A stretch of 64,000 bases of DNA from Priestia aryabhattai B8W22 (lineage in GTDB: Bacteria; Bacillota; Bacilli; Bacillales; Bacillaceae_H): positions 1 to 64,000 of the forward strand of contig NZ_JYOO01000022.1 of the NCBI RefSeq assembly GCF_000956595.1, given 5' to 3'. The notes below the pieces were generated by a model. It saw nothing but the letters and a program-made list of their open reading frames with translations. It was not told the DNA's origin and made no database searches. The stretch's first letter is position 1, and each line of letters opens with the position of its first letter. Of this stretch, positions 1-9,057 are shown in pieces. Made by a program: the position numbers and the translations under genes.

Positions 1-6
1 TTTTGA

Positions 7-1718
7 TTATTTCTCAACCGATATGTCACGATGAAGATTTCGAAGCGGCTGAGGAGGGCAAATACGTCGCGTTGCGTAAGAAACAATAAAAATAGTTAAC
101 AACCCGCCTACCATCGCAAATGTACGAAATGGAAACATGACCACCCCGTCTTCTATCATCGGATACGGAAGCAGCGCTTTTAAATGAAGCAGCGGTTCCC
201 CTCCACCGATTCGAAGAACAAGAGACACAATGAACCCAGCCAAAGATCCGTACCAGTTCGCTCCTTTAAAGAACAAAGCGCAAACCAACTGTGGAAAAAG
301 AATACAATACACTAGGTCCCCTGATAAATACCATAAGGAGTAGACACTCTCAGAGTTTAAAGCAATTAAAGTTGCTCCGGTTCCAATAATAATGATAGAA
401 CGTTTAATAACTTTATCTAACTGCGCCTGTGTCGCATTTGGTTTTACAATCGGACGATACACGTTCCAAGCTGCCATTCCCGAAGCTGAAAGTAGCGAAG
501 CCGCTACTGCAGCCATGACGGCAGCAGCTAGTCCTCCAAGCGCAATCGCTCCTACTAAATCAGGCGTTAGATATTTAAATACGTATGTTAAAATCATAGA
601 CGCGCTTTCAGGGCTTGACGCTCCAAATGAAGACCAGTCTGCACTATAACCAATCATTCCTATTAAAGTTGGAGGCAAGGCAGCTAGAGCGCAAAAAATG
701 CCGGCTGTAATAGATAGCCACATTGCTGCTTTTTCATTTTTAGCAGATAACACGCGCTGAAAATAAATTTGCCATGGAATACCGCCAAAAATAAGTAAAA
801 ATGTGCTATCCCACCATTGCCAATATGTATTTCCCCATTTCGGATCTTCCCAGCCTTTTAGTGGAGGAAATAAATGAAGAGAACCAGCCATACCTTCTGA
901 ATAAGTAGAAAAAACGGCTCCCACCCCTCCCGTATTCGAAAATGCAAAAGGAAGCACCAGAAATAGTCCTAAAAACATAATAGAAAGCTGTAAGATATCG
1001 GTATGTGCTACTGCCCACAAGCCGCCAATCACGGTGTATGCAATGGCAATAAGTGCGGAAAGAATGATGGAAATTGAAAAACTGAGGCCTAAAATCACAC
1101 CGAATGTTGTTCCTAAAGCAGTTAAGATAGCTGCGCTCCAAAACAGCTCTCCTAGTATAGCTGGAAAATAAAGAACCGTAGCCATTTTCTTACCGAAACG
1201 AGATTCTAGAGGATCGAGCATTGTCATAAACTCAAACCTTCTCATCTTTCTAGCAAAAAAGATACCGCCTAAAATTAAGCTGATTGAATAACACCATGGC
1301 GCTTGCGTCCAAGTCAGCCCTGAGGAATAAACGGTTTCGGCCGTTCCAGCAATATACCCTCCACCTACCCAAGTAGCGGTCATTGTGAACATTGAAATCC
1401 ATAGCGGCATAGATCTTCCCGCAACAAGCATATCATCTGATTTCCTTTTTTACTTGCAGCAGCTCGAGCACCAATAAAATAAATAACACCATACATAATG
1501 AACATTAAAATGAGGCCTGGCCAATAGAGATCTGGATTATAGAGAGAATAGATAAATGCGACAATCATAAAGATGGAAAATCCTATAATAGTTGTCCATA
1601 AGGGGGTTAGTAGACGGTTGTTCCTGTTTGATTTCCCTGAAAAGTCAGAAGTCTCATTCGACTTTTCAGGCCTGGCTTGTTGTGTGTCTGAACGAAATGG
1701 CTTTTTAGCATTTTGCAT
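7..1718 (-). pseudogene. Sodium:solute symporter (SSS family), probable choline transporter, frameshifted
   Basis: This gene codes for a multi-span membrane transporter of the SSS/SLC5 family. Two overlapping frames share it. The N-terminal piece (1718 down to about 1450) has a polar start, one membrane span, and a second span ending in YFIGARAAASKK. The C-terminal piece (1431 to 7) begins DDMLVAGRSMPLW, the usual continuation after that span. One added A in the A6 tract at 1446-1451 would join them into about 570 residues with no stop. AAAGGATGTG precedes the ATG at 1718. It diverges from the choline-oxidising gbsAB genes, so choline uptake is inferred from context; proline or another solute is possible. 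The break may be a sequencing error or a true lesion. Confidence 0.75.
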
Positions 1719-2262
1719 CGTCTCACATCCTTTAAATTGATAAAGAAATCTAAAGACATAATTGTCCTCTATTCCTTTTTCCTACCAGCATACAATTAAA
1801 CCTAAAAATAGATTTTTTTAGAATAAACTATAAATAGTTGGATTATAAATACCAATACGAAGGGGAGAAATTGCGTTTATATAATTATATTAAAATAATT
1901 TAAATTGACTTATTTTATTATTTTGCTAAGAACTCATAATTGTTTTCATCTTCCCTCTAAACTCCTTTCTTAATTTCCACATTCAAAATCCTTTGTTTTT
2001 CAAGGTTTGTATGCAAGCAGATATCGTACTATGGTTAATATATCTGAATGTTTAGGATATTGTCAAAAAAGTTTAAGGGTTTTCATATAAAAAAAGAATA
2101 ATATTCTCATAGCTTATACATAAAAAAACCTTTTGTATCAAGGGACATAGCAATCAGTATTTTTTAATTACTTTTTGTTAAATTTTTTCTTAATATCCGA
2201 ATAATCAGCTCTTAATAGAGAAGAAGATTAATTTAAATTCAGAACATTTAAAGTTTTTTGAT

Positions 2263-2292
2263 TTGACTAAATTAAATGGCCAATGCTATAAT
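2263..2292 (+). promoter_or_regulatory. SigA-type promoter of gbsAB
   Basis: TTGACT (2263-2268) and TATAAT (2287-2292) are separated by 18 bases, and the -10 element is preceded by TGC, giving an extended -10. Transcription would start near 2299, about 50 bases before the gbsA start. Confidence 0.75.
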
Positions 2293-2308
2293 TTGAATTG
2301 TTAAGAAC

Positions 2309-2326
2309 GTTAAATATAAATTTAAC
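2309..2326. promoter_or_regulatory. Putative GbsR operator at gbsA
   Basis: A perfect inverted repeat, GTTAAAT-N4-ATTTAAC, lies just downstream of the gbsA promoter. Its half-site GTTAAAT recurs at the gbsR promoter. A site in this position would fit a roadblock mode of repression by GbsR. Assignment to GbsR is inference. Confidence 0.5.
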
Positions 2327-2348
2327 AAATTCTATTATTTGGAGGTCG

Positions 2349-3836
2349 ATGCTATTGGAACAAACACTTACGCTTGAAAAAATGCACATAAACGGCCAAT
2401 GGGTTGAAGCACGCAGCGGCGAGAAAAGAGAGATTATTAACCCCTTTAATCAGGAGGTTATCGCTGTTGTTACAGAAGGAAATCGTGCTGATGCCGTAGA
2501 AGCCATTGAATCAGCTAGAAAAGCTTTTGATGCAGGTGAATGGTCTAAATTTACAGCGGCCGAAAGAGGTTCTTTGCTATTTAAAGTAGCGGAAGAAATT
2601 CGCAATGATCGCGAGGAACTAGCAAAGCTTGAAACCTTAAATACCGGAAAAACCCTCGTTGAAAGCCTAGCAGACATGGATGGAATTGCTGACGTCTTTC
2701 AATACTATGCTGGATTAGCAGATAAAGATGGCGGACAGATGATTGAGTCACCTAATCCCGATTCTGTTAGCCGCGTTGTCCGCGAGCCTGTAGGCGTGTG
2801 CAGCCAAATTACTCCTTGGAATTACCCTTTATTGCAAGCCTCTTGGAAATTGGCTCCCGCACTTGCTGCTGGGAACACAATTGTTATTAAACCAAGCGAG
2901 ATTACCCCTTTAACAACTATTCATATGATGAAAATTTTTGAAAGAGTTGGCTTTCCAGCAGGCGTCATTAACATTGTACTCGGCCCGGGTGCGACCGTTG
3001 GACAAGAAATGGCAGAAAGTCACTTAGTAGATTTAGTTTCCTTTACAGGTGGCGGTGTATCTGGACGTAAAGTCATGCAGGCTGCCGCAGGGAACTTTAA
3101 AAAAATCGCTCTTGAACTCGGTGGGAAAAATCCGAATATCGTCTTTGCTGACGCTGACTTTGACACTGCGGTTGACTATGCATTAAATGCGGTTTTCTTT
3201 CATGCTGGTCAAGTTTGTTCAGCTGGTGCGAGATTACTCGTTCAAGATGATATTCACGATAAATTTGTTTCAGCAGTTATTGAACAAGCCAAAAAAATTA
3301 AGCTAGGAGACGGTATGCACGAAGCCACTCAAATGGGACCCGTTATCTCAAAAGAACATCTAGCTAAAGTGGAACATTATATTGAGCTTGGGAAACAAGA
3401 AGGTGCTTCTCTTGTTTTAGGAGGCAAGCGTCCAACTCAGGACTCTTTACAAAAAGGCTTATTTATCGAACCAACTATTTTTACAAACTGTCATGGAGAT
3501 ATGAAGGTTGTCCAAGAAGAGTCATTCGGTCCGATTATGACAATTGAGCGCTTCAGCACTGAAGAAGAAGCAGTCGCACTTGCTAACGATACGATTTATG
3601 GATTAGCTGGAGCTGTTTGGACAAGTGATATGAATCGAGCTGAACGTGTAGTGAAAGCACTCCGTATGGGAACAACTTGGATTAACGATTATCATCCTTA
3701 CTTCCCGCAGGCTCCTTGGGGAGGTTATAAGCAATCTGGGATTGGAAGAGAGCTTAGCCATATCGGTCTAGAAGAATATACGGAAATTAAACATATTTAT
3801 ACCAACACAAATCCACAGCCAATGCGCTGGTTTTAA
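2349..3836 (+). CDS. gbsA: Betaine aldehyde dehydrogenase GbsA
   Basis: This cytosolic NAD(P)-dependent enzyme oxidises betaine aldehyde to glycine betaine, the second step of osmoprotectant synthesis from choline. At 495 residues it is close to the B. subtilis enzyme. The aldehyde dehydrogenase fold is complete: ITPWNYP near 154-160, the catalytic Glu in LELGGK (E256), and the catalytic Cys in GQVCSAG (C290). The ATG at 2349 lies only three bases after GGAGG; the TTG at 2355 has better spacing (nine bases) and is a real alternative. The open frame runs further upstream to 2298, but that region overlaps the operator. The gene is followed after 24 bases by gbsB, so the two form an operon. Confidence 0.93.
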   Translation: MLLEQTLTLEKMHINGQWVEARSGEKREIINPFNQEVIAVVTEGNRADAVEAIESARKAFDAGEWSKFTAAERGSLLFKVAEEIRNDREELAKLETLNTGKTLVESLADMDGIADVFQYYAGLADKDGGQMIESPNPDSVSRVVREPVGVCSQITPWNYPLLQASWKLAPALAAGNTIVIKPSEITPLTTIHMMKIFERVGFPAGVINIVLGPGATVGQEMAESHLVDLVSFTGGGVSGRKVMQAAAGNFKKIALELGGKNPNIVFADADFDTAVDYALNAVFFHAGQVCSAGARLLVQDDIHDKFVSAVIEQAKKIKLGDGMHEATQMGPVISKEHLAKVEHYIELGKQEGASLVLGGKRPTQDSLQKGLFIEPTIFTNCHGDMKVVQEESFGPIMTIERFSTEEEAVALANDTIYGLAGAVWTSDMNRAERVVKALRMGTTWINDYHPYFPQAPWGGYKQSGIGRELSHIGLEEYTEIKHIYTNTNPQPMRWF

Positions 3837-3860
3837 TAAAAATTAAGGGGGAATTTAAAG

Positions 3861-5063
3861 ATGTTTATGCGATTTGAAAGAATGGAACGTTTAAAAAGTT
3901 TTGAGATGCCAACGGTTGTAAAACATGGAATTGGTGCTGTAAAACATACTGGAGAGGAAGTAAAAAACCTAGGTGTGTCTAAAGTTTTATTAGTAACAGA
4001 TCCTGGTGTAAAAAAAGTAGGTTTAGCAGATCCTGTAATCGCTAGTTTAAAAGAAGCGGACGTAGACGTTATTCTATTTGACCAAGTAGAAGCCAACCCT
4101 TCTATTCACGTAGTAGCAGACGGCTCAAAAATGTACAAAGAAAATGGATGCAACGGACTAGTAGCTGTTGGAGGCGGAAGCTCAATGGATACGGCAAAAG
4201 CTATTGGTGTAGAAGTAGCTCATAATGCTCCCGTCTTAGATTATGAAGCAGCTGAAGGAAAAAAACCTTTAACAAAACGTATCCCTCCTTTAACAACAAT
4301 CCCTACAACTGCGGGTACAGGAAGTGAAGTCACGCAATGGGCTGTCATTACGGATCCTGTTCGTGAGTTTAAATTTAATACAGGTGGACCTTTAATTGCT
4401 GCTCACTTAACAATTATTGATCCAGAACTGCACGTATCTATGCCTTCACATATTACGGCCGGTACAGGAATTGACGCATTAGCTCATGCAATTGAGTGTT
4501 ATACATGCCACTTTGCGCAACCAATGACAGACTCTGTTGCTTTATTGGCTATTGAGTACGTTGGAAAATACTTACGACGTGCAGTTGCAAATGGACAGGA
4601 TATCGAAGCACGCTATGGAATGGCGCATGCAGCTATGCTTGCTGGCCTTTCATATGGAAGTGAATCTGCAGGAGCAGCTCACGCGATGGCTCAAACATTA
4701 GGAGGCATTTATCCAATTGCCCATGGTCCTTGCGTAGCAGCAATGCTAGGTCCTGTAATGGAATATAACTGGATGGGTGAGCCTGAAAAATTTGCGCGCA
4801 TAGCTCAAGCTTTAGGAGTTAATACACATGAATTAACGCTTGAAGAAGCAGCTCAAGCAGCTGTTCGTGAAGTATATCAATTAGTTAAAGATGTACAAAT
4901 CCCTTCTTTAGAAGAACAAGGTGTTCCAAAAGAAGCGGTTTCTCGCTTAGCTCAAGAAGCATTTAATGATCCACAAACAGTTGGTAACCCTCGTGATTTA
5001 ACTGTAAAAAGTTACGAATGGATTTATAACCGCTGTTTTGAAGCTGCACCATTAACCGTATAA
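3861..5063 (+). CDS. gbsB: Choline dehydrogenase GbsB (iron-type alcohol dehydrogenase)
   Basis: This 400-residue protein belongs to the type III iron-dependent alcohol dehydrogenases and should oxidise choline to betaine aldehyde, the substrate of the upstream gene. Visible family motifs are GGGSSMDTAKA (nucleotide binding), TTAGTGSEV, and the metal-site region THIT..GIDALAHAIE followed by AAHAMAQTLGG. GGGGG lies nine bases before the ATG. It is the second gene of the gbsAB operon and ends just before a strong terminator shared with the convergent gbsR. Choline rather than another alcohol as substrate is inferred from the gbsA-gbsR context. Confidence 0.92.
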   Translation: MFMRFERMERLKSFEMPTVVKHGIGAVKHTGEEVKNLGVSKVLLVTDPGVKKVGLADPVIASLKEADVDVILFDQVEANPSIHVVADGSKMYKENGCNGLVAVGGGSSMDTAKAIGVEVAHNAPVLDYEAAEGKKPLTKRIPPLTTIPTTAGTGSEVTQWAVITDPVREFKFNTGGPLIAAHLTIIDPELHVSMPSHITAGTGIDALAHAIECYTCHFAQPMTDSVALLAIEYVGKYLRRAVANGQDIEARYGMAHAAMLAGLSYGSESAGAAHAMAQTLGGIYPIAHGPCVAAMLGPVMEYNWMGEPEKFARIAQALGVNTHELTLEEAAQAAVREVYQLVKDVQIPSLEEQGVPKEAVSRLAQEAFNDPQTVGNPRDLTVKSYEWIYNRCFEAAPLTV

Positions 5064-5070
5064 AAATGAT

Positions 5071-5103
5071 AAAAAGGCTGTTGATTTTTCAACAGCCTTT
5101 TTT
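5071..5103. terminator. Bidirectional terminator between gbsB and gbsR
   Basis: A nine-base-pair stem, GGCTGTTGA with TCAACAGCC around a TTTT loop, is flanked by A5 on the left and T6 on the right. It can therefore serve both convergent genes. Confidence 0.9.
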
Positions 5104-5105
5104 AT

Positions 5106-5660
5106 TTACTCTTTCGCTAATTCTTCATTTAAAATATCGATGATTCTTCGATCGTCAAAAACTTTTACTACTTTTTTTAAGAAATGATAATAATGTTTAG
5201 ACTCTATAATCTGCGCTAAATTACGCTTTGCTTTTACTGCGATCTCCTCAGGTACATCTTTATCATTTAAAAGAGTCTGCAGCTTGTTTTCCGCTTCTTC
5301 GATTGCCTCTAAATTAACTGAAATTTCTCTTTGCCACTTCTTACAGAAAAATGAAAAAAAGGACTTAGAAAAATCTTTTTCTGCTTCATATAAGTCTTTT
5401 CGAACACCCTTTTTCCACACTTTGTGGACCATATCAATATTTTGCAGTGAACGAATAGATGTACTCATCGTTGGTTTACTCATACCTAATTCTTCACTCA
5501 TTTGATCTAGTGTCACAGGTTCATCCATAAAATAAAGCATGCCATACAGCCTTCCTACTGAAGGTGTGACACCATATAAATCCATCGTATCAGCTAAAGC
5601 GCTGATAACCACATCTTCTGCTTCTTTTAATAAATCATGATACTCTTGAACATCACTCAT
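5106..5660 (-). CDS. gbsR: GbsR, choline-sensing MarR-like repressor of gbsAB
   Basis: This 184-residue winged-helix regulator matches the GbsR family. An HTH lies around residues 50-75 (LDQMSEELGMSKPTMSTSIRSL), followed by a wing with VWKKGVRKDLY and a helical C-terminal half rich in acidic and aromatic residues. In B. subtilis GbsR represses gbsAB and opuB, and choline relieves the repression. Here the gene is convergent with gbsAB instead of divergent from it. AGGAG lies upstream of the ATG. Its own promoter region contains a long palindrome related to the gbsA site, which suggests autoregulation (inference). Confidence 0.92.
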   Translation of the reverse strand: MSDVQEYHDLLKEAEDVVISALADTMDLYGVTPSVGRLYGMLYFMDEPVTLDQMSEELGMSKPTMSTSIRSLQNIDMVHKVWKKGVRKDLYEAEKDFSKSFFSFFCKKWQREISVNLEAIEEAENKLQTLLNDKDVPEEIAVKAKRNLAQIIESKHYYHFLKKVVKVFDDRRIIDILNEELAKE

Positions 5661-5678
5661 TCACTCTTCTCCTCTTTT

Positions 5679-5715
5679 GTTAAATTTATTTGAATTATAC
5701 TTAATAAATTTAATG
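5679..5715. promoter_or_regulatory. gbsR promoter region with palindromic operator candidate
   Basis: Eleven-base arms, TTAAATTTATT (5680-5690) and AATAAATTTAA (5703-5713), flank a 12-base centre. That centre contains TATAAT on the minus strand (5694-5699), a probable gbsR -10 element. The left arm extends to GTTAAAT, the half-site seen at the gbsA promoter. GbsR binding is inferred. Confidence 0.5.
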
Positions 5716-5763
5716 ATACACGATAAAAAGGAAAAAAACAGAAATTAAGTTCAATTTTTTGAT

Positions 5764-5796
5764 AAAAAAGAAGCCTTCTCTTAAAGAGAAAGGCTT
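5764..5796 (-). terminator. Terminator after csrA
   Basis: Read on the minus strand, an imperfect stem built on AAGCCTT and AAGGCTT, with inner TCTCTT/AAGAGA pairing, ends in CTTTTTT. It closes the fliW-csrA unit. Confidence 0.8.
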
Positions 5797-5886
5797 AAGA
5801 CATAGTGGGGAATACTATATGTTTATCTTTCCCGATTTAGATATTATTTATACCGTATATTTTTGATTATTTTCAACCTAATCGTT

Positions 5887-6117
5887 TTATTTCTTTTTCG
5901 GTAATTGTTTCAGCATATCAATAGCATGTAATGTAATTTGAGAAGCACTTTTATTTTCGTTACGTATTTCTTCATAAATCTCTTGTCTATGAATATCTAC
6001 AGACTTTGGAGCTTGAATTCCTAACTTTACTTGATCACCATTAACTGCAAGGACGGTCACTTCAATTTCATCACCTATTTTGATTGTTTCATGTAACTTT
6101 CGTGTTAAAACAAGCAT
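5887..6117 (-). CDS. csrA: Carbon storage regulator CsrA
   Basis: This 76-residue RNA-binding dimer blocks translation of target mRNAs; in Bacillus the classic target is flagellin (hag). It begins MLVLTRKLHETIKIGDEI, the invariant CsrA start, and contains VKLGIQAPKSVDIHR with the RNA-contacting arginine. AAGGAG lies before the ATG. It follows fliW by 24 bases, and FliW is its protein antagonist, so the two genes form the known partner-switch pair. No hag gene follows: the next gene is gbsR, beyond a terminator. Confidence 0.97.
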   Translation of the reverse strand: MLVLTRKLHETIKIGDEIEVTVLAVNGDQVKLGIQAPKSVDIHRQEIYEEIRNENKSASQITLHAIDMLKQLPKKK

Positions 6118-6141
6118 GGACTCACTCCTTATCTATTCCTC

Positions 6142-6564
6142 TTACTCAAATAACCTGTGCTTCGTTTCGTAAGCTGTATTCATTAAAATCACTTGCTTAG
6201 CAAGCTGTTGCTTTGTATTAATAATAACAGGAGCCTGCAAATTAGCCGTTATCTTTTCCACAGAATCTGACATCGTAAGCAATACGTAAACAGCTGCATC
6301 TTCCGCTTGTTGTAATTGAAGCTTTTCGATTTCCTGAGGTTCTAGTTGGAAATCATAATCTAAAAAAAACTGAAATGGATCTGTGATAATAAAAGCTAAT
6401 TCTTTGGTTTGAATAGACTGCAGAACTTGAAAAGCTTCGGCTTCCGGAAGTGGTAAAATAACAAATTCAGTTTCTTCCAAAAAACCTGGAATCCCTTGAT
6501 TGAACGTCAGTGTTTGCTGATTATCTATTTCTATATCTCCATGATAGCTTGTGGAAATTTTCAT
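6142..6564 (-). CDS. fliW: Flagellar assembly factor FliW
   Basis: FliW (140 residues here) binds both flagellin and CsrA. Free FliW sequesters CsrA and so releases flagellin translation. The family signature is visible as FNQGIPGFLEETEFVILP near residues 22-40 and ITDPFQFFLDYDF around 60-72. The gene lies downstream of flgL, but a strong terminator separates them, so fliW-csrA probably has its own promoter. The yviE gene that lies between flgL and fliW in B. subtilis is absent. Confidence 0.95.
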   Translation of the reverse strand: MKISTSYHGDIEIDNQQTLTFNQGIPGFLEETEFVILPLPEAEAFQVLQSIQTKELAFIITDPFQFFLDYDFQLEPQEIEKLQLQQAEDAAVYVLLTMSDSVEKITANLQAPVIINTKQQLAKQVILMNTAYETKHRLFE

Positions 6565-6612
6565 CTCATCACACCTTTGCTAATTGATTTTTTTATTATC
6601 TTTTTTCATTGT

Positions 6613-6645
6613 AAAAAAGCCCCTTCTGTTTAGAAGGAGCTTTTT
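6613..6645 (-). terminator. Terminator after flgL
   Basis: On the minus strand, AAAAAGCTCCTTCT and AGAAGGGGCTTTTTT form a stem with one mismatch around a four-base loop and end in a T tract. It lies between flgL and fliW. Confidence 0.85.
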
Positions 6646-7525
6646 AACGCAAGAAATCTAGCAGCGTAGGCTGAATAATTTGAGCCCCTACTCCCAAAGC
6701 AGCACGATGCACGCTTTCTTGTACGGTTAAATCCGTAATGACTTTTTCAATATCTGCATCTTCATTATTTGAAAGCATCTTAGTAGCCGTAATCTCTTGT
6801 GAATCAAGGCGGTTTTCGATCAGCTCAAGCCGATTGCTCCTTGCTCCCAATTCAGATCGCTCCGCTAATAGCGTAGACAGCTGCGTGTCTACCTGTTTAG
6901 AAAGCTCTTTTAGTGAGTTTACATCGTTTTGTTCAAAAGCTGTTTGAACATTGTTCATTAAGTCGAATGCACCTTGTCCAAAAATGTTTTCAGGATGAAT
7001 ATTGACTCTCAGCTGGATACCTTTTGATACCTCAACCGAAAAAGGATCCAGGTTAATATTCGATTCTATCATACCGCTTGCATTCTCACTAATAGGCGGT
7101 GCTCCCACATTTACACCGTTAAAGATATAGTTTCCTGCCACCTGCGTATTGCCTACTTGCATATAATCCAGCTTTAACTGTTCAATTTCACGTGCAATCG
7201 CTTGGCGGTCATCACTTTCATTCGTACCGTTTAACCCTTGCACGACCAGCTCTTTAGTGCGCTGAAGAATGGAATTGACTTGTTCAAGTCCTGATTCTGA
7301 ACTATCAAACCAAGACTGAGCTTCTGTTAAATTACGCTTATATTGATTTACTTCAGAAAGATTAGAACGATACGCCATTCCTTTCGTAGCCACTACCGGG
7401 TCATCCGAAGGACGAGTAATTTTCTTTCCCGTTGATAATTGGTTTTGAAGGGTTTCCAGCTTATTATAGCTATTGCTAATCTGTTTTAACGAATTAGCCG
7501 CTAACATTCCTTGTGTGACACGCAT
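6644..7525 (-). CDS. flgL: Flagellar hook-filament junction protein FlgL (HAP3)
   Basis: FlgL forms the second junction zone between hook and filament. The 293-residue protein has the flagellin-like N-terminal coiled coil (MRVTQGMLAANSLKQISNSYNKLETLQNQLSTGKKI with PSDDP) and the matching C-terminal helix (DIEKVITDLTVQESVHRAAL). GGAGG precedes the ATG. It follows flgK with only two bases between the coding regions, and both depend on the chaperone FlgN encoded upstream. It closes the yvyF-flgM-flgN-flgK-flgL transcription unit. Confidence 0.96.
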   Translation of the reverse strand: MRVTQGMLAANSLKQISNSYNKLETLQNQLSTGKKITRPSDDPVVATKGMAYRSNLSEVNQYKRNLTEAQSWFDSSESGLEQVNSILQRTKELVVQGLNGTNESDDRQAIAREIEQLKLDYMQVGNTQVAGNYIFNGVNVGAPPISENASGMIESNINLDPFSVEVSKGIQLRVNIHPENIFGQGAFDLMNNVQTAFEQNDVNSLKELSKQVDTQLSTLLAERSELGARSNRLELIENRLDSQEITATKMLSNNEDADIEKVITDLTVQESVHRAALGVGAQIIQPTLLDFLR

Positions 7526-7527
7526 CT

Positions 7528-9039
7528 TTACCTTCCTCCAGTTCCAAGACCATTTACAATTTTATCAAGCATTTCATCAATCATAGTCACCATACGGGCA
7601 CTAGCGTTATATGCATGCTGAAACTGAATCATATTGGTCATCTCTTCATCTAATGAAACTGCACTGGTAGACTGGCGCCTTTGCTCCACAGCTCCTTGGA
7701 GAGTTTCTGAATTACTTTTTAAGCGGTTGGCTTGTTGGGCATCTACTGACATTTGGCCAATAACAGATTGATAAAAGCCGTCTAGGGAAACAGCTTGATT
7801 CCCGGAATTAATAAGCACCTTTTGACGAAATTGAGACAATAGGTGAGCATTTTGCCCATCTCCTTGGCGATCAGTTCCAGCAGCACCAGAAGCAGCAGCA
7901 ATATTGTTCGTGTTTTGTTTAATTTTATCAGCAATAACAATTCCAGTTGCAGCCCCTTCTTTCTGAAAAATCTCATTAAAAAAGGACACACCATTATCAC
8001 CATCTAGCGTGATACCTTGTTGGTGCTTATCATTAAACCAGTTCACAAATTCATATGCCATTTCATCTAAATCATCAATCATTGAAGCGTAAACACCTGT
8101 TTTATCACCACTATTATCTATATATCCAGAAGCCTCAATTAACCCTTTAAGTTTTCCTTTAGGAAATGACTCAGGATTCCGTATCTCATCCCCTATATGA
8201 ATTTCCGTCACATAGGAATCTTGATTTGTTGTCAAACTGATGGCATTTACTTGATGAGTTTTCCCATCTAAAAGAGTAATAGGCCCTTGAGACGTTTGAA
8301 GCTGAACCGTTACCACTCCTTCTGACGTTGCAGAAGCGTTCCCGCTGCTTTTTGTATACTCTAAAGAAACCGGCATAAATTTAGAAATTTCATCTAGCAG
8401 CCGATCTCTTTCATCGTACAAATCATTAGGCAAATAGCCATTCGGTTCTACGTTTTGTATTTGTTGGTTTACATTATTTATTTGCTCTAGCACCGAATTC
8501 ACTTGTGTTACGGCTACGTCACGCTCGTTTTGTAAATCACCTTGAATCGTTTTTAAAGAAGTAGATAAATAAGAGAAAGTATCACCTACTGCTTCAGCTC
8601 GTTCAATCATAACAGACCTGGCTCCTGCTTCTGAAGGATGTGAAGCTACATCTTGAATGGACTCAAAGAATTGATTAAAAACAGCTGAAAGTCCATCTTC
8701 AGTAGGTTCATTCATAATTTCTTCCATTTTTTCAAGAGCACCAGCGCGTGCATCCCAATACCCTACTTTAATGGTTTCATCTCGATACTGGGTATCTAAA
8801 AATGTATCACGTATTCGCTCTACCGTGCTGGCTTCTACTCCCATTCCTATTTGACCCGCAGCTCCAGTCTGATTCATCCCTGGGGCTGGATAGGCTGGGA
8901 ACGTTTCTAAACTTACTCGCTGACGCGTATAGCCCGGCGTATTTGCATTAGATACGTTATGGCCAATCGTGTAAAGAGCCGCTTGTTGGGCATCCATTCC
9001 TCGTTTAGCCACCTGCAAACCATGAAATGTTGAACTCAT
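7528..9039 (-). CDS. flgK: Flagellar hook-associated protein FlgK (HAP1)
   Basis: FlgK (503 residues) is the hook-proximal junction protein exported through the flagellar type III apparatus. The N-terminus has the rod/hook signature ALYTIGHNVSNANTPGYTRQRV, the middle is a variable domain, and the C-terminal helix ends EMTNMIQFQHAYNASARMVTMIDEMLD, as in the family. The ribosome site is CGGAGGAAAGCAGA before ATG. It lies between flgN, its export chaperone, and flgL. Confidence 0.97.
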   Translation of the reverse strand: MSSTFHGLQVAKRGMDAQQAALYTIGHNVSNANTPGYTRQRVSLETFPAYPAPGMNQTGAAGQIGMGVEASTVERIRDTFLDTQYRDETIKVGYWDARAGALEKMEEIMNEPTEDGLSAVFNQFFESIQDVASHPSEAGARSVMIERAEAVGDTFSYLSTSLKTIQGDLQNERDVAVTQVNSVLEQINNVNQQIQNVEPNGYLPNDLYDERDRLLDEISKFMPVSLEYTKSSGNASATSEGVVTVQLQTSQGPITLLDGKTHQVNAISLTTNQDSYVTEIHIGDEIRNPESFPKGKLKGLIEASGYIDNSGDKTGVYASMIDDLDEMAYEFVNWFNDKHQQGITLDGDNGVSFFNEIFQKEGAATGIVIADKIKQNTNNIAAASGAAGTDRQGDGQNAHLLSQFRQKVLINSGNQAVSLDGFYQSVIGQMSVDAQQANRLKSNSETLQGAVEQRRQSTSAVSLDEEMTNMIQFQHAYNASARMVTMIDEMLDKIVNGLGTGGR

Positions 9040-9057
9040 TCTGCTTTCCTCCGTTCT

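Larger units (their letters stand above)
1719..2348. other. Divergent intergenic region between symporter and gbsA
   Basis: These 630 bases are very AT-rich and hold no credible gene. The right end carries the gbsA promoter and a palindromic operator candidate, listed separately. I could not define a convincing promoter for the leftward symporter gene. Confidence 0.6.

Noticed and set aside
806-1141. 111-codon minus-strand frame inside the symporter gene
   Set aside because: Shadow of the symporter reading frame with no recognisable domain or ribosome site.
2298-2348. Upstream extension of gbsA
   Set aside because: It overlaps the likely transcription start and operator palindrome and lacks a ribosome site.
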